Source: Leptodontidium sp. MPI-SDFR-AT-0119
Lineage: Eukaryota > Ascomycota > Leotiomycetes > Helotiales > Leptodontidiaceae
NCBI GenBank assembly: GCA_020726505.1
Contig: JAHLEZ010000009.1
Coordinates: 496,001 to 560,000 of the forward strand
Length of the DNA: 64,000 bases
Direction: 5' to 3'
The notes beneath the pieces were generated by a model. That model did no database searches, was not told the DNA's origin, and worked only from the letters and a program-made list of their open reading frames with translations. Below, piece after piece: positions 48,072 through 59,960 of the stretch; within the stretch, counting starts at the first letter, position 1, and each line of letters begins with the position of its first letter. The position numbers were made by a program, and so were the translations under genes.

Positions 48072-48442
48072 TATCACGTAGAATACTCAAGGAGTAGAGA
48101 AGTGAGAATTAGTAAAGTAGTGGGGAGCAGAAGATTGATTGAGAAGTGCTCTGCCCTCTCGTTGAGAGGGGAAAAGCTAACTATATATATGTCAAGTAGG
48201 CTGCAGGTGTGCAGGAAGCGCACCTGTGTGACGGAGGCACTCAAGACAGACAGATTCAAGACAATACACTTCGTACTTAGGACAATAGATACAGAAGAAG
48301 GACAGCTGTAGCTGTAGCTGACCCCTATATCCTCAAAGCTGAAACACTAGCCCCTAAACACGTGACGTCAGCACCAAGACCGTCACAACCTGGCCGTTTA
48401 GTGGGCTCGCGTAGCAGGTGCCGCTAACCATGTACCGTGACA
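48072..48442 (-). repeat. Copia-B 5' LTR, enlarged by a 161-bp insertion
   Basis: This 371-bp LTR, on the plus strand, runs TATCACGTAGAATACTC…GTACCGTGACA. Without the 161-bp insert and its 5-bp duplication it would be 205 bp, against 218 bp for the 3' LTR, which carries 13 extra bases near 32,711-32,723. Chance openings on both strands at 48,074-48,311 are not genes. Confidence 0.9.
48227..48387. mobile_element. 161-bp element with inverted ends in the Copia-B LTR
   Basis: The insert starts TGTGACGG and ends CCGTCACA (8-bp perfect inverted ends) and is flanked by ACCTG on both sides (48222-48226, 48388-48392). The uninterrupted sequence GCGCACCTGGCCG is present in the 3' LTR at 32,740-32,752, which proves insertion. 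TG...CA ends plus a 5-bp duplication fit a solo LTR; the small size and inverted ends would also fit a MITE. It carries essentially no RIP signature and includes a (TGTAGC)n stretch near 48,306-48,320. Confidence 0.87.
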
Positions 48443-48447
48443 GATGT

Positions 48448-49071
48448 CTTTACCTATAAGTTATAATAGGAAGTATTTATTACCTTTGACGACTTGGAGG
48501 CTTATTTCTTTTAGCTAGGATTTGCGAGTGGGATATTTTTATCGTAGTGCGGGGGTACCTACTTTAACCGCTGTAGAGGTTAATAGTGGCTAAGTTTAGG
48601 CATAAGTACATCTATATTTATTACACGGCATCTCTTTAGTAGTTAATGCCTTTCTTCTCGAGCGTTAGAGTGGGTAATGTGTAAGCTTAGGAAGGAATAA
48701 ATATAGAAATGCCTTTATTCTAACTAGATATCTATAGCTATCCTCCCTCCCTCCCGCAAAAGTTAAATTAAGTTATAAAATTAGCGACACCCAATTCGCC
48801 TTCTACTATACCTTATACCTATACTTATATTATATACCTATACTTATATTACGTCATCGCTTGAAGGCAACGGCAGACCCTGCAACCGTTTCGACTGGCG
48901 CTGACCCAGTGATTTTGACTGCTCGTCTAAGGCGTGCGATATCTGAGATGTTCGATTAGCGGTTGCCTAGTTTCTACTTACTTTCTTTGGTTCTTCGGTT
49001 CGAAGAGCTGTCTCGTACGAAGGAGCATTTAGTCAGGAAGTCTGCTGCAGAGCTGTCTCCGTTTAGATACG
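48448..49071. other. Spacer between Copia-B and the first LINE
   Basis: About 620 bp, continuous with 31,801-32,577 before Copia-B inserted. It includes a duplicated CCTATACTTATATTA(T) near 48,826-48,851 and a part (48,850-49,070) with normal CpA/TpG content. No gene was recognised. Confidence 0.45.
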
Positions 49072-49083
49072 AGTCCGGGTACA
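49072..49083. repeat. Junction motif AGTCCGGGTACA, left copy
   Basis: This 12-bp motif recurs at 54,736-54,747 (AGTTCGGGTACA) and 60,164-60,175, that is, at every boundary of the two tandem LINEs. It is read as a shared target-site duplication. The following (CA)n belongs to the LINE 3' tail. Confidence 0.7.
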
Positions 49084-49499
49084 CACACAATTTATTAACG
49101 CCCGGCGGCTAACCCGATAGGGCAACTATTACTAATATACAAGTACATTTCTTGAAGTGAATTCTTAACTCCTTGAGCCCTTATATCGGTTATTTCTGGC
49201 TTCTAGCTTCTCTCTTCTGACTTATCTCTATAGATTCTCGTGGGTTAGTAATATTAGTAGGCTAACTTGAAGGCCATTCTCTAAGTGTTTAGCGTCCTAT
49301 CCTTAGTAGCTGAAGCGGTGCCTCCTGTCTATGGCGCGAGGTAGTTAGTGTTAGGTGGTCGAAGAGAAGTTAAAAGGGGTCGTTTTTATTAGCTGTTTTC
49401 TTGTTATAGGTCGGCATCAAGCCTACTTATAGCTATTACAAATCGTATCGTCGCTCGGACTGCCTTTATATTAAGAGTCTAATTCTTGTTATTTATTAG

Positions 49500-52400
49500 T
49501 AATTTTCCTCCTAAGTAGAATGAAATGTTACTCCTATGAATTTCTATACACTAAAGTATCTTTGTTTAGTGCGTAGTCTATCTTCGGCATTAAAAAAGAA
49601 AGTGTTCGACCGTTTCTCTTACTTCTCCGCAGGCGTACTAATCTAATAGTATAGCTTTAATAAGGGATAGATACGAGTTTAATCTCGCTATTCCTGTCCT
49701 TAGTTAGGCAAGCACACTAGCTTCTTTCTGTGTTAGTTAGTCGTATATCTCTCGAGTATACTTGCCCGGTAATACTATGTCGACTCTCTTAGATAGTTTT
49801 CCGACCTTTTCTAGTAAACTTCTAGTAGTCCCTCGTTTAACACGCGCCACGTTAAGCGTCGTCGATCGTGTTCTAGGGAGTAGTGTCTGTGGCTCTGTGC
49901 CCTGTCGTGTGGCTTCTTTAGCTTTCTTTTTAGTACATGTCTAGAGTTCCTCGACTTCGTCTGTTAGTAGCTATATTACTGTGATTATATTACATTTTCT
50001 TTTGAGCTTGTTAATAGATTCGTAAATGTTATAAATATGTCTCTAGCTAGACTATTATCGTGGGTTCTAGAGCGTGAGGACGGCTACTTTGTTTCTCGTT
50101 AATAGCGTAATACTATAGTATTTACGCCGCGGTAATTACTAGAGGGCGTGTGTTATTACTATTAGTTCCGCCACGTATAGGTTCTACTTTATTCTTAGGC
50201 CTAGAGTAGAGGAAAGAGTTTCGACTGTGGGATTATCTCCGACTTGCTTGCGTGTCTTAATTGCTACACTTAGTCTAACCACGCTATTTCGTGTTAAGTT
50301 ACTTACGGCAATATATACTGCTCGATTTGAGTCCGATTACCTTGTTATTTCGTTGTTAATAATAGTTTATACTCTCTTCTCCTACGGCGGTAGCGTGAAT
50401 AGATAGATAGTTTCTATTTCCTCTATCGTAATATCTTTGAGTTTTTTTGTCACTTAATAAAGAGGCGAGTGGTATTATTTCTTAAATTTCCGTATCTGGG
50501 ATATGTTTCTACGAAGTAGATTAGTATTAAGTAGGGCGTGTATGTCTATTTATATCTTAATGACTCTCTTTTAAAGTCTATCCTTTACTATAGAAATAGT
50601 CGCCTCTGCCTCTACTATGCTTGTAGCTACCGTTATAAATGTTCCTACAATCGCTTGTGCTCTTATCTTCTAGACTTTATTAATAAGTATAGCTGACTTG
50701 TATTTACACTTATATATCTATACATTAGAAGTATAATCTACTACTAGAGTGACTATAGCCGTGAAGAGTTGTCGTGCCGTGGCTAGTGACAGCCCTTTGA
50801 GTCGTTTAAGCTCTATTACCGCCTTTAGTCCTTTAAAAGCAGCTCTCGTTATATACTCTTTATACTTAAGTTTAGCGTCTATGATCACGCCAAGGATTTT
50901 AACGCGCTCCTTTAGTTAGATAGCTTGTCCTTTGATTATAAACGGCTAAGCGTCTATTTTATATAACTTACAAGTAAAGTAGATAATTACTATCTTGTCC
51001 GCTTCGAAAGTCGCACTACTTCTCTTTTCCCATTTTATAGCGCTACTAATAATTGCTTCTATGCCTTCCCGGTTACTCTGTGCTATAGGCCCTGTGACCT
51101 AGGCTGTGAAGTCGTCTACGAAAGCTATAGCACCTTTATACGTATCGATCTGTCACTAAACTAAGTCTATATTAAAGAAAAGGAATAAGATTAGGGATAA
51201 AGGCAAGCCTTACGGTAAGCTAGCTTATAGTAATTTTCGTGTTTCGGAGGTCTAACTATTTATTTAAATTAACGCCGTACGTTCTGAATAAAAGGCCTTT
51301 ACCTAGCGGCACAGCTCTTCCGGCATGCCTTGTGCTTTTATTCTTTGTAATAGTCGCTCCTTGCACACTCTGTTATATACTCTTTTGACGTCGAAACTAA
51401 TTAGACTTACGATCTTGCGGCCTCTCTAGGCTGTGTAGATCTCTTCTTGTAAGAGGAGGAGTACTTACTTTACTAAACGTTACTTACGTACCCCGAAGTG
51501 ATTAGTCGGGAGTAGGCTATATGTTTCGACTACGTGTGAGATTCTTTTAGCGACTACTAATTCTAAGATCTTGCTTAAGGTTGTAAGTAGGGAGATCGGT
51601 CTTTATAATTTCGCAATCGTGTAGTCTTCTTTACCTGGCTTCTTTAATAGGATGATTTTTATATGTCGTTATTAGTGTAATATTATTCCCTCTTCGAGTG
51701 ATACTTAGAATAACGTTAGCACGTAATATTTAATTATTAGCCACGTCTCTTTTTATACGATTATTAGTAGGCTGTCTTCTCCTAGTGCCTTCTATAATCT
51801 AGTAGTAGAGAGCTGCCACTTTACTTCTTTTATCGTGATAGTTAGTATTGTCACGGGGGCTCTTTGTGGCCTTAAGTCTTCGTTATTAATATTATTTAGT
51901 AACGGGGGAAAGAACTTAATTAAAAGCTCCTTTACTTGTTTTGTGTAGTTAGTTATAGTTGTCCCGTTTGTTCTAATAAGTTACGGGACTTTTCTAAATG
52001 CCGAATTATCGCCTGAATTTAAGTACTTAGCTGCCTTTTAAATATTGTCGTTGTTTATAAGGAACTCGTTTTAGTACTTCTTCTTTTACTAGTAAATAGT
52101 ATCGTGGTATTACTTTGTTATAGCTTTTGCCTTTTCTTTTAGGTCAGATATACTCTGTCCGCTGCGTCGTTTAGTTCGTGCGCGGTTTTTTTAATAAGTA
52201 TATATGTGACGAAGCTATGTAAGGTTAGAGGTCTACTATCTTTTTGTATATAGTAATAGTTTAGCTCTCGGTGTTAGGGCATAGACTGCCTTTATAACCG
52301 CTGTTATTAATTTATTTGTCTTTTATTATATTATACCTTCTGACGGGAGTCTTAGTGAGTTTGCTATCTTAGCGTTTATCTCCTTTTATAGAGCGTTCTT

Positions 52401-53150
52401 AAGGAGGAGCCTTTCTTAGGGACTTGGCGTAAGGACAGAGATGTTAAAAACTGCCTCGATTGTATAATAGTCTAAACTATACTCTATTTTATATAGTATA
52501 TATTTAATTGTGGCGTTCTTTAATTCCTTAAAGGCGAGGACTAGGTCGATAGTTATCTCGTAGTCTCCTCCGTGCCACGTTTTAGTTTTACGGCGAAGTA
52601 AGCTGTTTAGAGTAAACTCATTTATTAGATTAATAATCAAGTTAGCCTCTCCTTGTCTTTTTATTGAAACGTTATCTCCTCCCTATAATTAGTTATGTCG
52701 GTTAAAATCTCCTACTATCACGAGTTTAACTACTATATTCGCTTTCCTTTTTACCTCCTAAATAATCTTTTGTAGGCTATTATACGTGTCTTATAGTGCC
52801 TAGGCGTCAAACCCTAGTATATAGACTGACGTAACTAGGATTGACTGTTCGGGTAATCGAATAATTGTTGCTGTTATATTTAGGGATGGTATTGCCACTT
52901 ACTCTACTTCGACATCTTTGTTTATCTAGAGAATACTCTTAATAGGCCATTTACCTTTTCTCTAAGTCAATAGAACTATCTTTGTCCATTTATAGTGGAG
53001 TATTAGCGTTGTAAGGAGTAAGCCTTTAGTCCTCTTTGCTTAGGGCTTCTAAATAGTTAATATAATAGCGTCTTGAATTTGTTTGTTGTTTATTAGGTTA
53101 TTAAGTATAACATTTTGTTTCTTGACATTTAGTTAAATTAACTAGAACGT
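49500..53150 (-). pseudogene. LINE-D1 ORF2: endonuclease, RT, RNase H
   Basis: The endonuclease shows QLNVKKQNVILNNLINNKQI at the start (near 53,110), LVIVGDFNRHNQLQGGD near 52,690-52,740 (Asp/Asn catalytic block), and SLDYYTIEAVF near 52,460, where the usual S-D-H reads S-L-D-Y because His became Tyr. RT shows LQASLPQGLPLSLILFLFFN near 51,170-51,240 and the catalytic AFVDDFTAQVTG at 51,100-51,125. The end shows ACGEVRETVEHFLF near 49,615, a CCHC-like motif. A 74-codon open stretch at 52,416-52,640 is a true fragment of this ORF. Many RIP stops make it inactive. Confidence 0.87.
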
Positions 53151-53299
53151 TCTACTTATATTAAGATAAGTAGAGTTTCCGACAGTTTCTACTAAACGAT
53201 TTGTGGGGGCCTTTATATAGGATACATTTTAAGATGGCTTCTGTGTATTCGGTTTAGTAATAGCTATCTTTAGTACATCTCTTATAGACTTGTGTTTTA

Positions 53300-54660
53300 G
53301 TGTACTAGTAAGCTTTGTGGCTGGTGATTTCCTGGCAGTTGTAATATCGGTTTGGGCGGTCTCGGCGTTTAAAAGCCTTAGTATACTTTGATTTTCCTTT
53401 AATATAGAAAAACCCTTCTTAGAAGAAGCGTCTTACGTCTAATACTTTAGTGAGATATACGACTATGGACCTATATGCCTTTAGTACGACTCTATTACTA
53501 AGCCACGTTATCTTCGCAACCTAAGTGTCGTTCTCTTTACTGAGGGCTTTAGTAGCTCCGGTCTAGATATTGCCTGTCTCGTCTAACACAGCCGTATAAT
53601 TGACGCTGTCTACCCTAATAAGATACAGATTATCTCGAAGGATCCGCGCTCCTTGTACTAACTTTGCTTTTATTACTTGTTTTATTAATTTGTGTTCGGC
53701 TTTATTTCTATAGGCAATTCTAACCCGGTGTGGGTTCCTTAGGTCTATTGTCACTACTCGACATCGCCATATAGTGTTGTCTTACTTATTGCGCATTTTA
53801 TTTTCTATTGTCGCCCGAATCGCTCCTGCGGAGACTTAGTCACTTACTTCGGCTTTGACTTTAGAGGTGTCAATTGTGTAGTATAATGTATTAGTGAAAT
53901 TGGACGGTATAGTGTTAGAGAACGAGAGTGTCTATATATTACTTAGTTAGCTAGTTAGTAAGGTACGTGCGACTTCCGTATAAGACAGATTAGGGCTACT
54001 ATTTCCTGACATAAGGGCCGTAATACCGTCCGCCATTTGTTGTTTAGTCTTATGAAGTTCTTCTTTGACTACTTAGTATTCTCCTTTGACGGCTTCTAGT
54101 TCCTTTTTTATTTGAGCAAGTTTTGCTTTTATTTTCTTATTATATATATCTTGCTTTATTTATTCCTTTAGAAGAGTTTTGAGTATACTAGTCTACTTGT
54201 TTATTTGTTCTTAAATGTTTTTTAGCGCTGCCTACTTATTACCTCTAATTATACTATTTAATCTCCTCCTTCCGAACGCATCCTGATCCGCTTTATTTTA
54301 CTTGGCCTTCGCGCTAGGCTTTCGTGTACGTCGTAGTAGTCGACTGCTAAAATCTTCCTCTTTAGATACGACTATAATTGTGTCTGTCTTCTGCTTTAGT
54401 ATTCGGGCAGCGGTGAACCGTTTGGACTTCGGTGCGCCTGGGGCTGCTTAGAAAGCTATATCCCCTTCTATTAGGTCATTCTCACTGTCCTTATCGCTAT
54501 TATTAGTTTGTCCAGCTTGTCCAGCCAAGGCCGTAAAGGGATTGCTGGTCGTCGGATTTTCGAATGTCGTTGCTTTTCTATGTGACTTCGCTTCGCTCGC
54601 GGCGCGACGCGTTTGACGCGTCGCACTACCACCTGCCTCTATATCCTATCCTTTACTTAA
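53300..54660 (-). pseudogene. LINE-D1 ORF1: gag-like nucleic-acid-binding protein
   Basis: On the minus strand the frame shows a basic N-terminus (RRAASEAKSHRKATTFENP), an acidic NNSDKDSENDLIEGD stretch and KRFTAARILKQKTDTIIVV. A coiled-coil-like middle (VKEELHKTKQQMADGI near 54,040) follows, then a C-terminal cysteine cluster (YYNCQEITSHKAYQ…KCILYKGPHKSFSRNC near 53,230-53,350). The cluster resembles tandem CCHC knuckles of LINE ORF1 with some Cys now Tyr. A 63-codon stretch at 53,563-53,754 is an intact piece. A perfect 9-bp inverted repeat (GCGACGCGT/ACGCGTCGC) lies at 54,604-54,624. Confidence 0.78.
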
Positions 54661-55199
54661 GAGAACAATCCTAACTAGTAACTTTATGAGTGAAATGAGT
54701 ACCCGAGTTCTTTTTGTTGCATCCCAAATCAAGTCAGTTCGGGTACACACACACACACACAATTTATTACGCCCGGCGGCTGAGCCGAGAGGGCAACTAT
54801 CACTGATCTACTAATACATTTCCTAAGAATTGCCCTAGTCTTCTTTGAGCCCTTATAGAGTTCCTTTTTAGCCTATGTTTTCTCTTCTTTCTTATTTCTT
54901 GCGGATTCTCGTGGGTTAGTAGTATTGTTAATAGGTTAGCTTAAAGGCAATTCTTTAAGTGTTTAGCATTTTATCTTTGGCAACTAAAGCGGTGCCTACT
55001 ATTTATAGTACGAGGTGATAGTGAGTGAAGTCGGGTGTAGTGGATTAAGTGTCTTGATTTATTTATAGTTAGTTTGCATTAAGTCGACTTATAGTTATTA
55101 CGAATCGTATTGTTACTTGAATAACGTTTATATTCGGAGCCTAGTTCTTATTATTTATTAAAGACTTTCCGCCTAAGTAGAAAGATAAGTTCCCTCTAT

Positions 55200-58100
55200 T
55201 TATATTTATATATTATAATATCTCGGCATGATACGCTGTCCACCTTTTACATTAGAAGAGGAAATAGTTTATTATCTTACGCACTTGTTTATATTCGCAC
55301 TAGTCTATTGGCGCAGCTTTAATTCGGTGGAGGTAGACGTTTAGTCTTATTATGCCTGTCCTAAGTTAAGTAAGTATATTAGCTTCCTTTTATAATAGGC
55401 GGTCGTAGAGCTGTCGTATGTGTTTGTTAGGCAATACTATGTTAACTCTTTTAGAATGTTTTCTAATATTTTCCGGTAGACCTCTCGTAGTATTGTGCTT
55501 AGCTCGCGCTATATTAAGAGTCGTTGATCGTATTTTAGGGAGCTATGTTTGCGGGGTAGTACTTTGTCTTGTTGTAGCCTTGGTCTTCTTTTTAGCAAGC
55601 TTTATGAGCTCGTCTTCCTTACTTAATAGGAGTTATAAGATTATTATCGTGTTTCTATTTCTTCTTAAGGCTCTTATTAACTTATAGATACAGTTAATGT
55701 GCTCTTGTTTAGATTGTTGTCGAGGTTTCCTAAGTGTAAACACAGCCGCTTTATTCTTTGTTATTAATACAATTCGATAGAATCTAAGTTATGTTAGTGT
55801 ACTTAGAGCATTAATTATTACTGTTAATTCTTTGGAGTAAGGGTTTTGTTCTTCTCTCCTACTTAGTATAAAAGAGAAGGATAGGATATTATCTCTTAGG
55901 TTACCGCGTATTGGCTAGTGTAATTTGATCACGCCACCTATTCCGACTATTTTATTTCGTACTAAATTACTCACGGCGATACGTACCTCTTAGTTTATAT
56001 ATAATTATTTCGATGTTAATTCGTTAGTAATAGTTTGTAATCTTTTTTCTTACGGTGTTAACGTATATAAGTTAATAGTTTTTAGCTTCTTTATCGTTAT
56101 GTCTTTAAGTGCCTTTATTACTTAGTAAAGTGGTAAGTGATATTATTTTCTAAACTTTCATATTCGGGATGTATTCCTTCGAAGTAGGTTGGTTTTAGGT
56201 AACGTGTAGATATCTATCTACAGCTTAATTGCCCGTCTTTAGAAACGGTCTTATGCGCTAGTAATATAGGCCTTTATTTCCGCGACGCTTGTTGCTACCG
56301 TGAGAAACGTCCCTACGATAGCTTACGCTCTTATTCTTTGGATCCTGTTAATAGGTCCTATGAGTTTGTTTTTAAAGGCATGTATTTAAATATTAGAGGC
56401 ATAGTTTATAGCCGGAGTAACTATTAAAGTAAATAATTGCCGTGCCGTTAATAGCGAGAGCCCTTTAAGCCGCCTGAGCTCTATGACTACTTCTATGCCT
56501 TTAGACATTGCCCTCGTAATATATTTCTTATACTTGAGCTTAGCGTTTATAAGTACTTTAAGTATCTTGATATAGTCTTTTAGTAGAATAATTTGTCCCT
56601 TAATAGTAAAGGGTTTTATAGCGCTTTTATATAGTTTGCGGGTGAAGTGTATAATTATTGTTTTCTTCGTTTTAAAGGTCGCACCGCTTCTTCTCTCCTA
56701 GTCGAGAGTATCGTTGATAATGGCTTCGATGCCTTCTCAGTTACTTTGTATTGTAGGCCCCGTGACTTACGTAGTGAAGTCATTTACGAAAGCTATCGCT
56801 CCCCTACGGCTGTCGATTCGTCTTTATATTAAATTGGTATTAAAGAAGAAGAATAAGATTAGAAATAAGAGAGAGCCTTGAGGCAGGCTAGCTTATAGTA
56901 GGCTTTAGACCTTAGAAGACTACTTATTGATTTAAATCATCGCGGTACGTTTTGAGTAGAATGCCTTTATTTAGCGAAGTAGCTTGTCTAATATACTTCT
57001 CGCCTTTATCCTTTATAGTAATTTCTCTTTATAAACTTTATTGTAAGCCTCTTTAACATCGAAACTGATTAAGCTAACGATTCGTCGGCCTCGCCAGGCG
57101 GTGTAAATCTGCTCTTATAGAAGTACAAGTACTTACTCGGCCGATTATTGTTTATAAGCTCTAAAATAGTTAGTGGGGAAAAGGCTGTATATTTTTATCA
57201 CGTGTGAGATCCTCTTCGCGACGATCGATTCTAGTACTTTCTCGAGAGTTACTAAGAGTAAGATCGGTCTTTAGGCTTTTGCGATTATATAGTCCTTTTT
57301 ACTAGGCTTTTTAAGTAGTATAATCTTAGCGTGTCGCTATTAGGAGGGGAGCGTTTCCTCTTTTAGAGACTCTCGAAATAGTGCTAGAATATAGTGTTTA
57401 ACTATTAGTTAGATCTTTTTTTAGATTATCGCAGGTAGGCTATCCTCCTTAAGTACCTTTTATAATTTGGCGGCGAATAATTGTCTTTTCACTTCTTTTA
57501 TTGTAATAGCTGGCATTATTATCGGAGCTCTTTGTGGCCTAAGTTTTTTATTATTAATGTTACTTAATAAGGGAGGGAAAAACTTAAAGAGGAGTTCTTT
57601 CGCCTGCCCTTTATAGTCGACCGTAATTATTCCGTTCGTTTTCATGAATTATAATACTTTCCTAAATGCCGCGTTATCGCTAGACTTTAAGTATTTAGTA
57701 GCCTTTTAGATATTGTTATTGTCTATTAGAAATTCGTTTTAATACTTTTTCTTTTGTTGTCGAATGGCGTTATAGTATTACTTAGATGCCCCTTTCGCTA
57801 TATCTTCGAGGTTTGGTTTAGTTCGTTCCGCACGCCTCTTAGATCAGGCGCGGTTTCTTTAATATATATATATACGATGTAATTGTGTTAGGTTAGTCGT
57901 TTATTATTTTTTTACGTAAGGCGACGGCCGGGCCTTAGGTGTTAAGGCGTGGACTGCTTCTAGGATAGCCGCTATTAATTTGTCCGTTTTTTATTATACG
58001 GTATTATCCGTTAGAGTAGTGTTTAGTGTTCTCGTAATCTTAGTATTTATTTCCTTTTAAGGCGTGTTTTTAAGCAAAAGTCGCTCTTGTTACTTTAGTA

Positions 58101-58830
58101 CCGGGACTGAGATATTAAAGACCGTCTTAATCGCTCGATGATTTGAACTGTGTTTTATCTTATATATTATATATTTGAGCGTTATGTTCGTTAGTTTTTT
58201 CGACGCTAGAACTAAGTTAATAGTCGTCTTATAGTCTCTGCTGTGCCACGTTTTCGTGCCTCGTAGAAGCAGGCTACTAAGTGCGAGCTCCGTTATTAAA
58301 TCGATAATTAGGTCTACTTCGCCTTGTCTCTTTAAGGCTACGTCTTCCCCTCCCTATAGTTGATTATGTTAGTTAAAATCCCTAGTAATTATTACGTTTA
58401 TTACTGTGCCGGCGTTTTGCCTTATATCGTGAATTACCTTACGTAGGCTATTATATAAATCTCGTAACGCCTAAGAGTCTCCTCCGGGTACGTAGACTGA
58501 TATAACCAAGACTTGACGCTCGCGGAGCCGTATAACCGCTGCTGTTATGTCTAGGGACTTTATCTGTACCTGCTTCGCCTTTACCTCTTTATTTACTTAG
58601 AGTATATTTTAGATTAGTTATCTTCCTTTTTTCTAAGACGAGGGGACTATCTTAGTTTATTTAGAATACTATATTAGGGTTGTTAGGAGCTGGCCTTAGA
58701 TTCTTTATATATAAGGTTCTTGAACTATTAATACTGTTACATTTTATACCTTTTTATCGTTTATTAGATTATTATATACTTTAGGTTGTTTTCTTACGTT
58801 TAACTAAATTATACGGAACGTTTTACTTAT
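55200..58830 (-). pseudogene. LINE-D2 ORF2: endonuclease, RT, RNase H
   Basis: This frame is collinear with the D1 ORF2. The endonuclease start reads LNVRKQPKVYNNLINDKK near 58,760. The RT catalytic motif at 56,779-56,790 reads FVND (D to N). The RT block preceding it (LPQGSLLFLILFFFFN-like, near 56,840-56,890) matches the G-x-P-Q-G-S-x-L motif region of LINE RTs. Stops are TAA/TAG, denser than in D1. Chance plus-strand openings at 55,418-55,687 and 56,647-56,832 are shadows. Confidence 0.83.
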
Positions 58831-58859
58831 GTCGAGGGGGGGTAAAGCTTTTAGTAGTT

Positions 58860-59960
58860 TTTACTAAACGATTTATAAAGGCCTTTATAAGGAACACACT
58901 TTAAAACTGCCTCGTTATAGTTACTATAGTAGTAGGCTTTTTTAGTATATCTTATATATCTTTAAACTTTCTTATATTAGAATACCTTATAATTAATCTC
59001 TTAGTAGTTATAATATTATTCCGGTCGTGGTTGGCGTTCGAAAATACTAGTCGTGCTAGACTCTCCTCTAGCGTAAAAGAAGCCCTCTACGATGAATCTC
59101 CTTGCGTTATTACTTTTAGTCAGATATACTACTATTAATTTATAGGCCTTAAGAACGTCCTTTTTACTTAGTCACGAGATCTTAGCGATTATTGTTTTAT
59201 TCTCCTCGCTTAAGGCCTTCGCTACTCTTACTTTAATTTCGTTATTCTTATCTAGTACTACTATTTACTTAACGTTATTAACCTTAATTAGATAAAGCTC
59301 GTCGCGTAGTACTTAGACGCTAGCTTTAATCTTCGTTTTTGTAACTCTCTTAACTAGCTTGTGTTCGACTTTATTTCGGTAGGCGATTTTAATCTAGTTT
59401 ATATTCTTCGGGTCAATAGTCATTGCGCGGCATCGCTAATTTCTATATTTATTTATCGTTTAAATCTTTTTCTCGATTGCCGCTTTAACTATAATTGCCG
59501 ACATTTTATCCCCTTCTCCTCCTGCTCTCGAGATGTTAACCTTACAATGAGGCGTGTCGATAGAGTTAGCTAGTGTAGTATTAAGGGGTAAAGCGGTTAA
59601 CATAATCGTTAAGGGGTTAACTAGTAGTATATAAGTAATATTCGTATATAAAGGGGTTTCACGGCGTACCTCCTCCTTAAGTTCTCAAATCTTTACTTAT
59701 AGCGCTACATTTTGGGTTTTTAGATACTCTTAACTTACTTTAAATTCCGCTTATTCTTTTCGAAGGGTCTCTATAACCTAGCTTTATTAGAGGATAGTCT
59801 TTTTTAAGTTTATGACAAGCCACGCGATTTCGTCGAGGTTTGTTACTCTTCCTTCCCCTCCGCCCGAGAATTCGAAGCTGGGGATTTTATTAGCTCCGGT
59901 AAATGTAACAATGTCATTCTTTTATCTTTTATATCCTCTCGTAATCCTCCTAAACTCTAA
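58860..59960 (-). pseudogene. LINE-D2 ORF1: gag-like protein
   Basis: On the minus strand the frame reads MTLLHLPELIKSPASNS near 59,900, then a coiled-coil-like segment with many Lys/Glu, and SIDTPHCKVNISRAGGEG near 59,560. DLKNINQIKIAYRNKVEHKL and VLKAYKLIVVYLTKSNNARR follow, and a degraded knuckle region lies near 58,880-58,960. It aligns with the D1 ORF1 in its C-terminal two thirds. It is broken by RIP stops. Confidence 0.72.

Larger units (their letters stand above)
32583..48442 (-). mobile_element. Copia-B: Ty1/Copia element with nested insertions, minus strand
   Basis: Two related LTRs (32583-32800 and 48072-48442) flank this element, and a perfect 5-bp target duplication GATGT lies outside them (32578-32582, 48443-48447). 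Reading right to left: 5' LTR, gag from ATG 47940, integrase near 45,500-46,300, and RT interrupted by a LINE fragment and by Gypsy-C, resuming at 34,973. RNase H ends near 34,150, followed by an antisense cysteine-containing frame and a polypurine tract (CTAGGGGGTG on the minus strand) beside the 3' LTR. Its own sequence is about 7.2 kb; the rest of the 15.86 kb is later insertions. Coding parts are RIP-mutated. Confidence 0.92.
49084..54735 (-). mobile_element. LINE-D1: Tad-like non-LTR retrotransposon, minus strand
   Basis: This element of about 5.65 kb reads right to left: ORF1 (about 54,650-53,300), then ORF2 with APE endonuclease (about 53,150-52,420), RT (about 51,700-50,900), and RNase H with a C-terminal cysteine motif (to about 49,500). 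It ends in a conserved GC-rich 3' end (GCCCGGCGGC) and a (GT)n tail. Domain order and the C-terminal motif place it with Tad-type fungal LINEs. Stops are mostly TAA/TAG. The RT motif FVDD is intact. The adjoining LINE-D2 is a diverged relative in the same orientation. Confidence 0.87.

Noticed and set aside
48074..48311. Two overlapping openings on opposite strands
   Set aside because: They fall inside the Copia-B LTR and the 161-bp insert, and they are not conserved as frames in the 3' LTR copy at 32,583-32,800.
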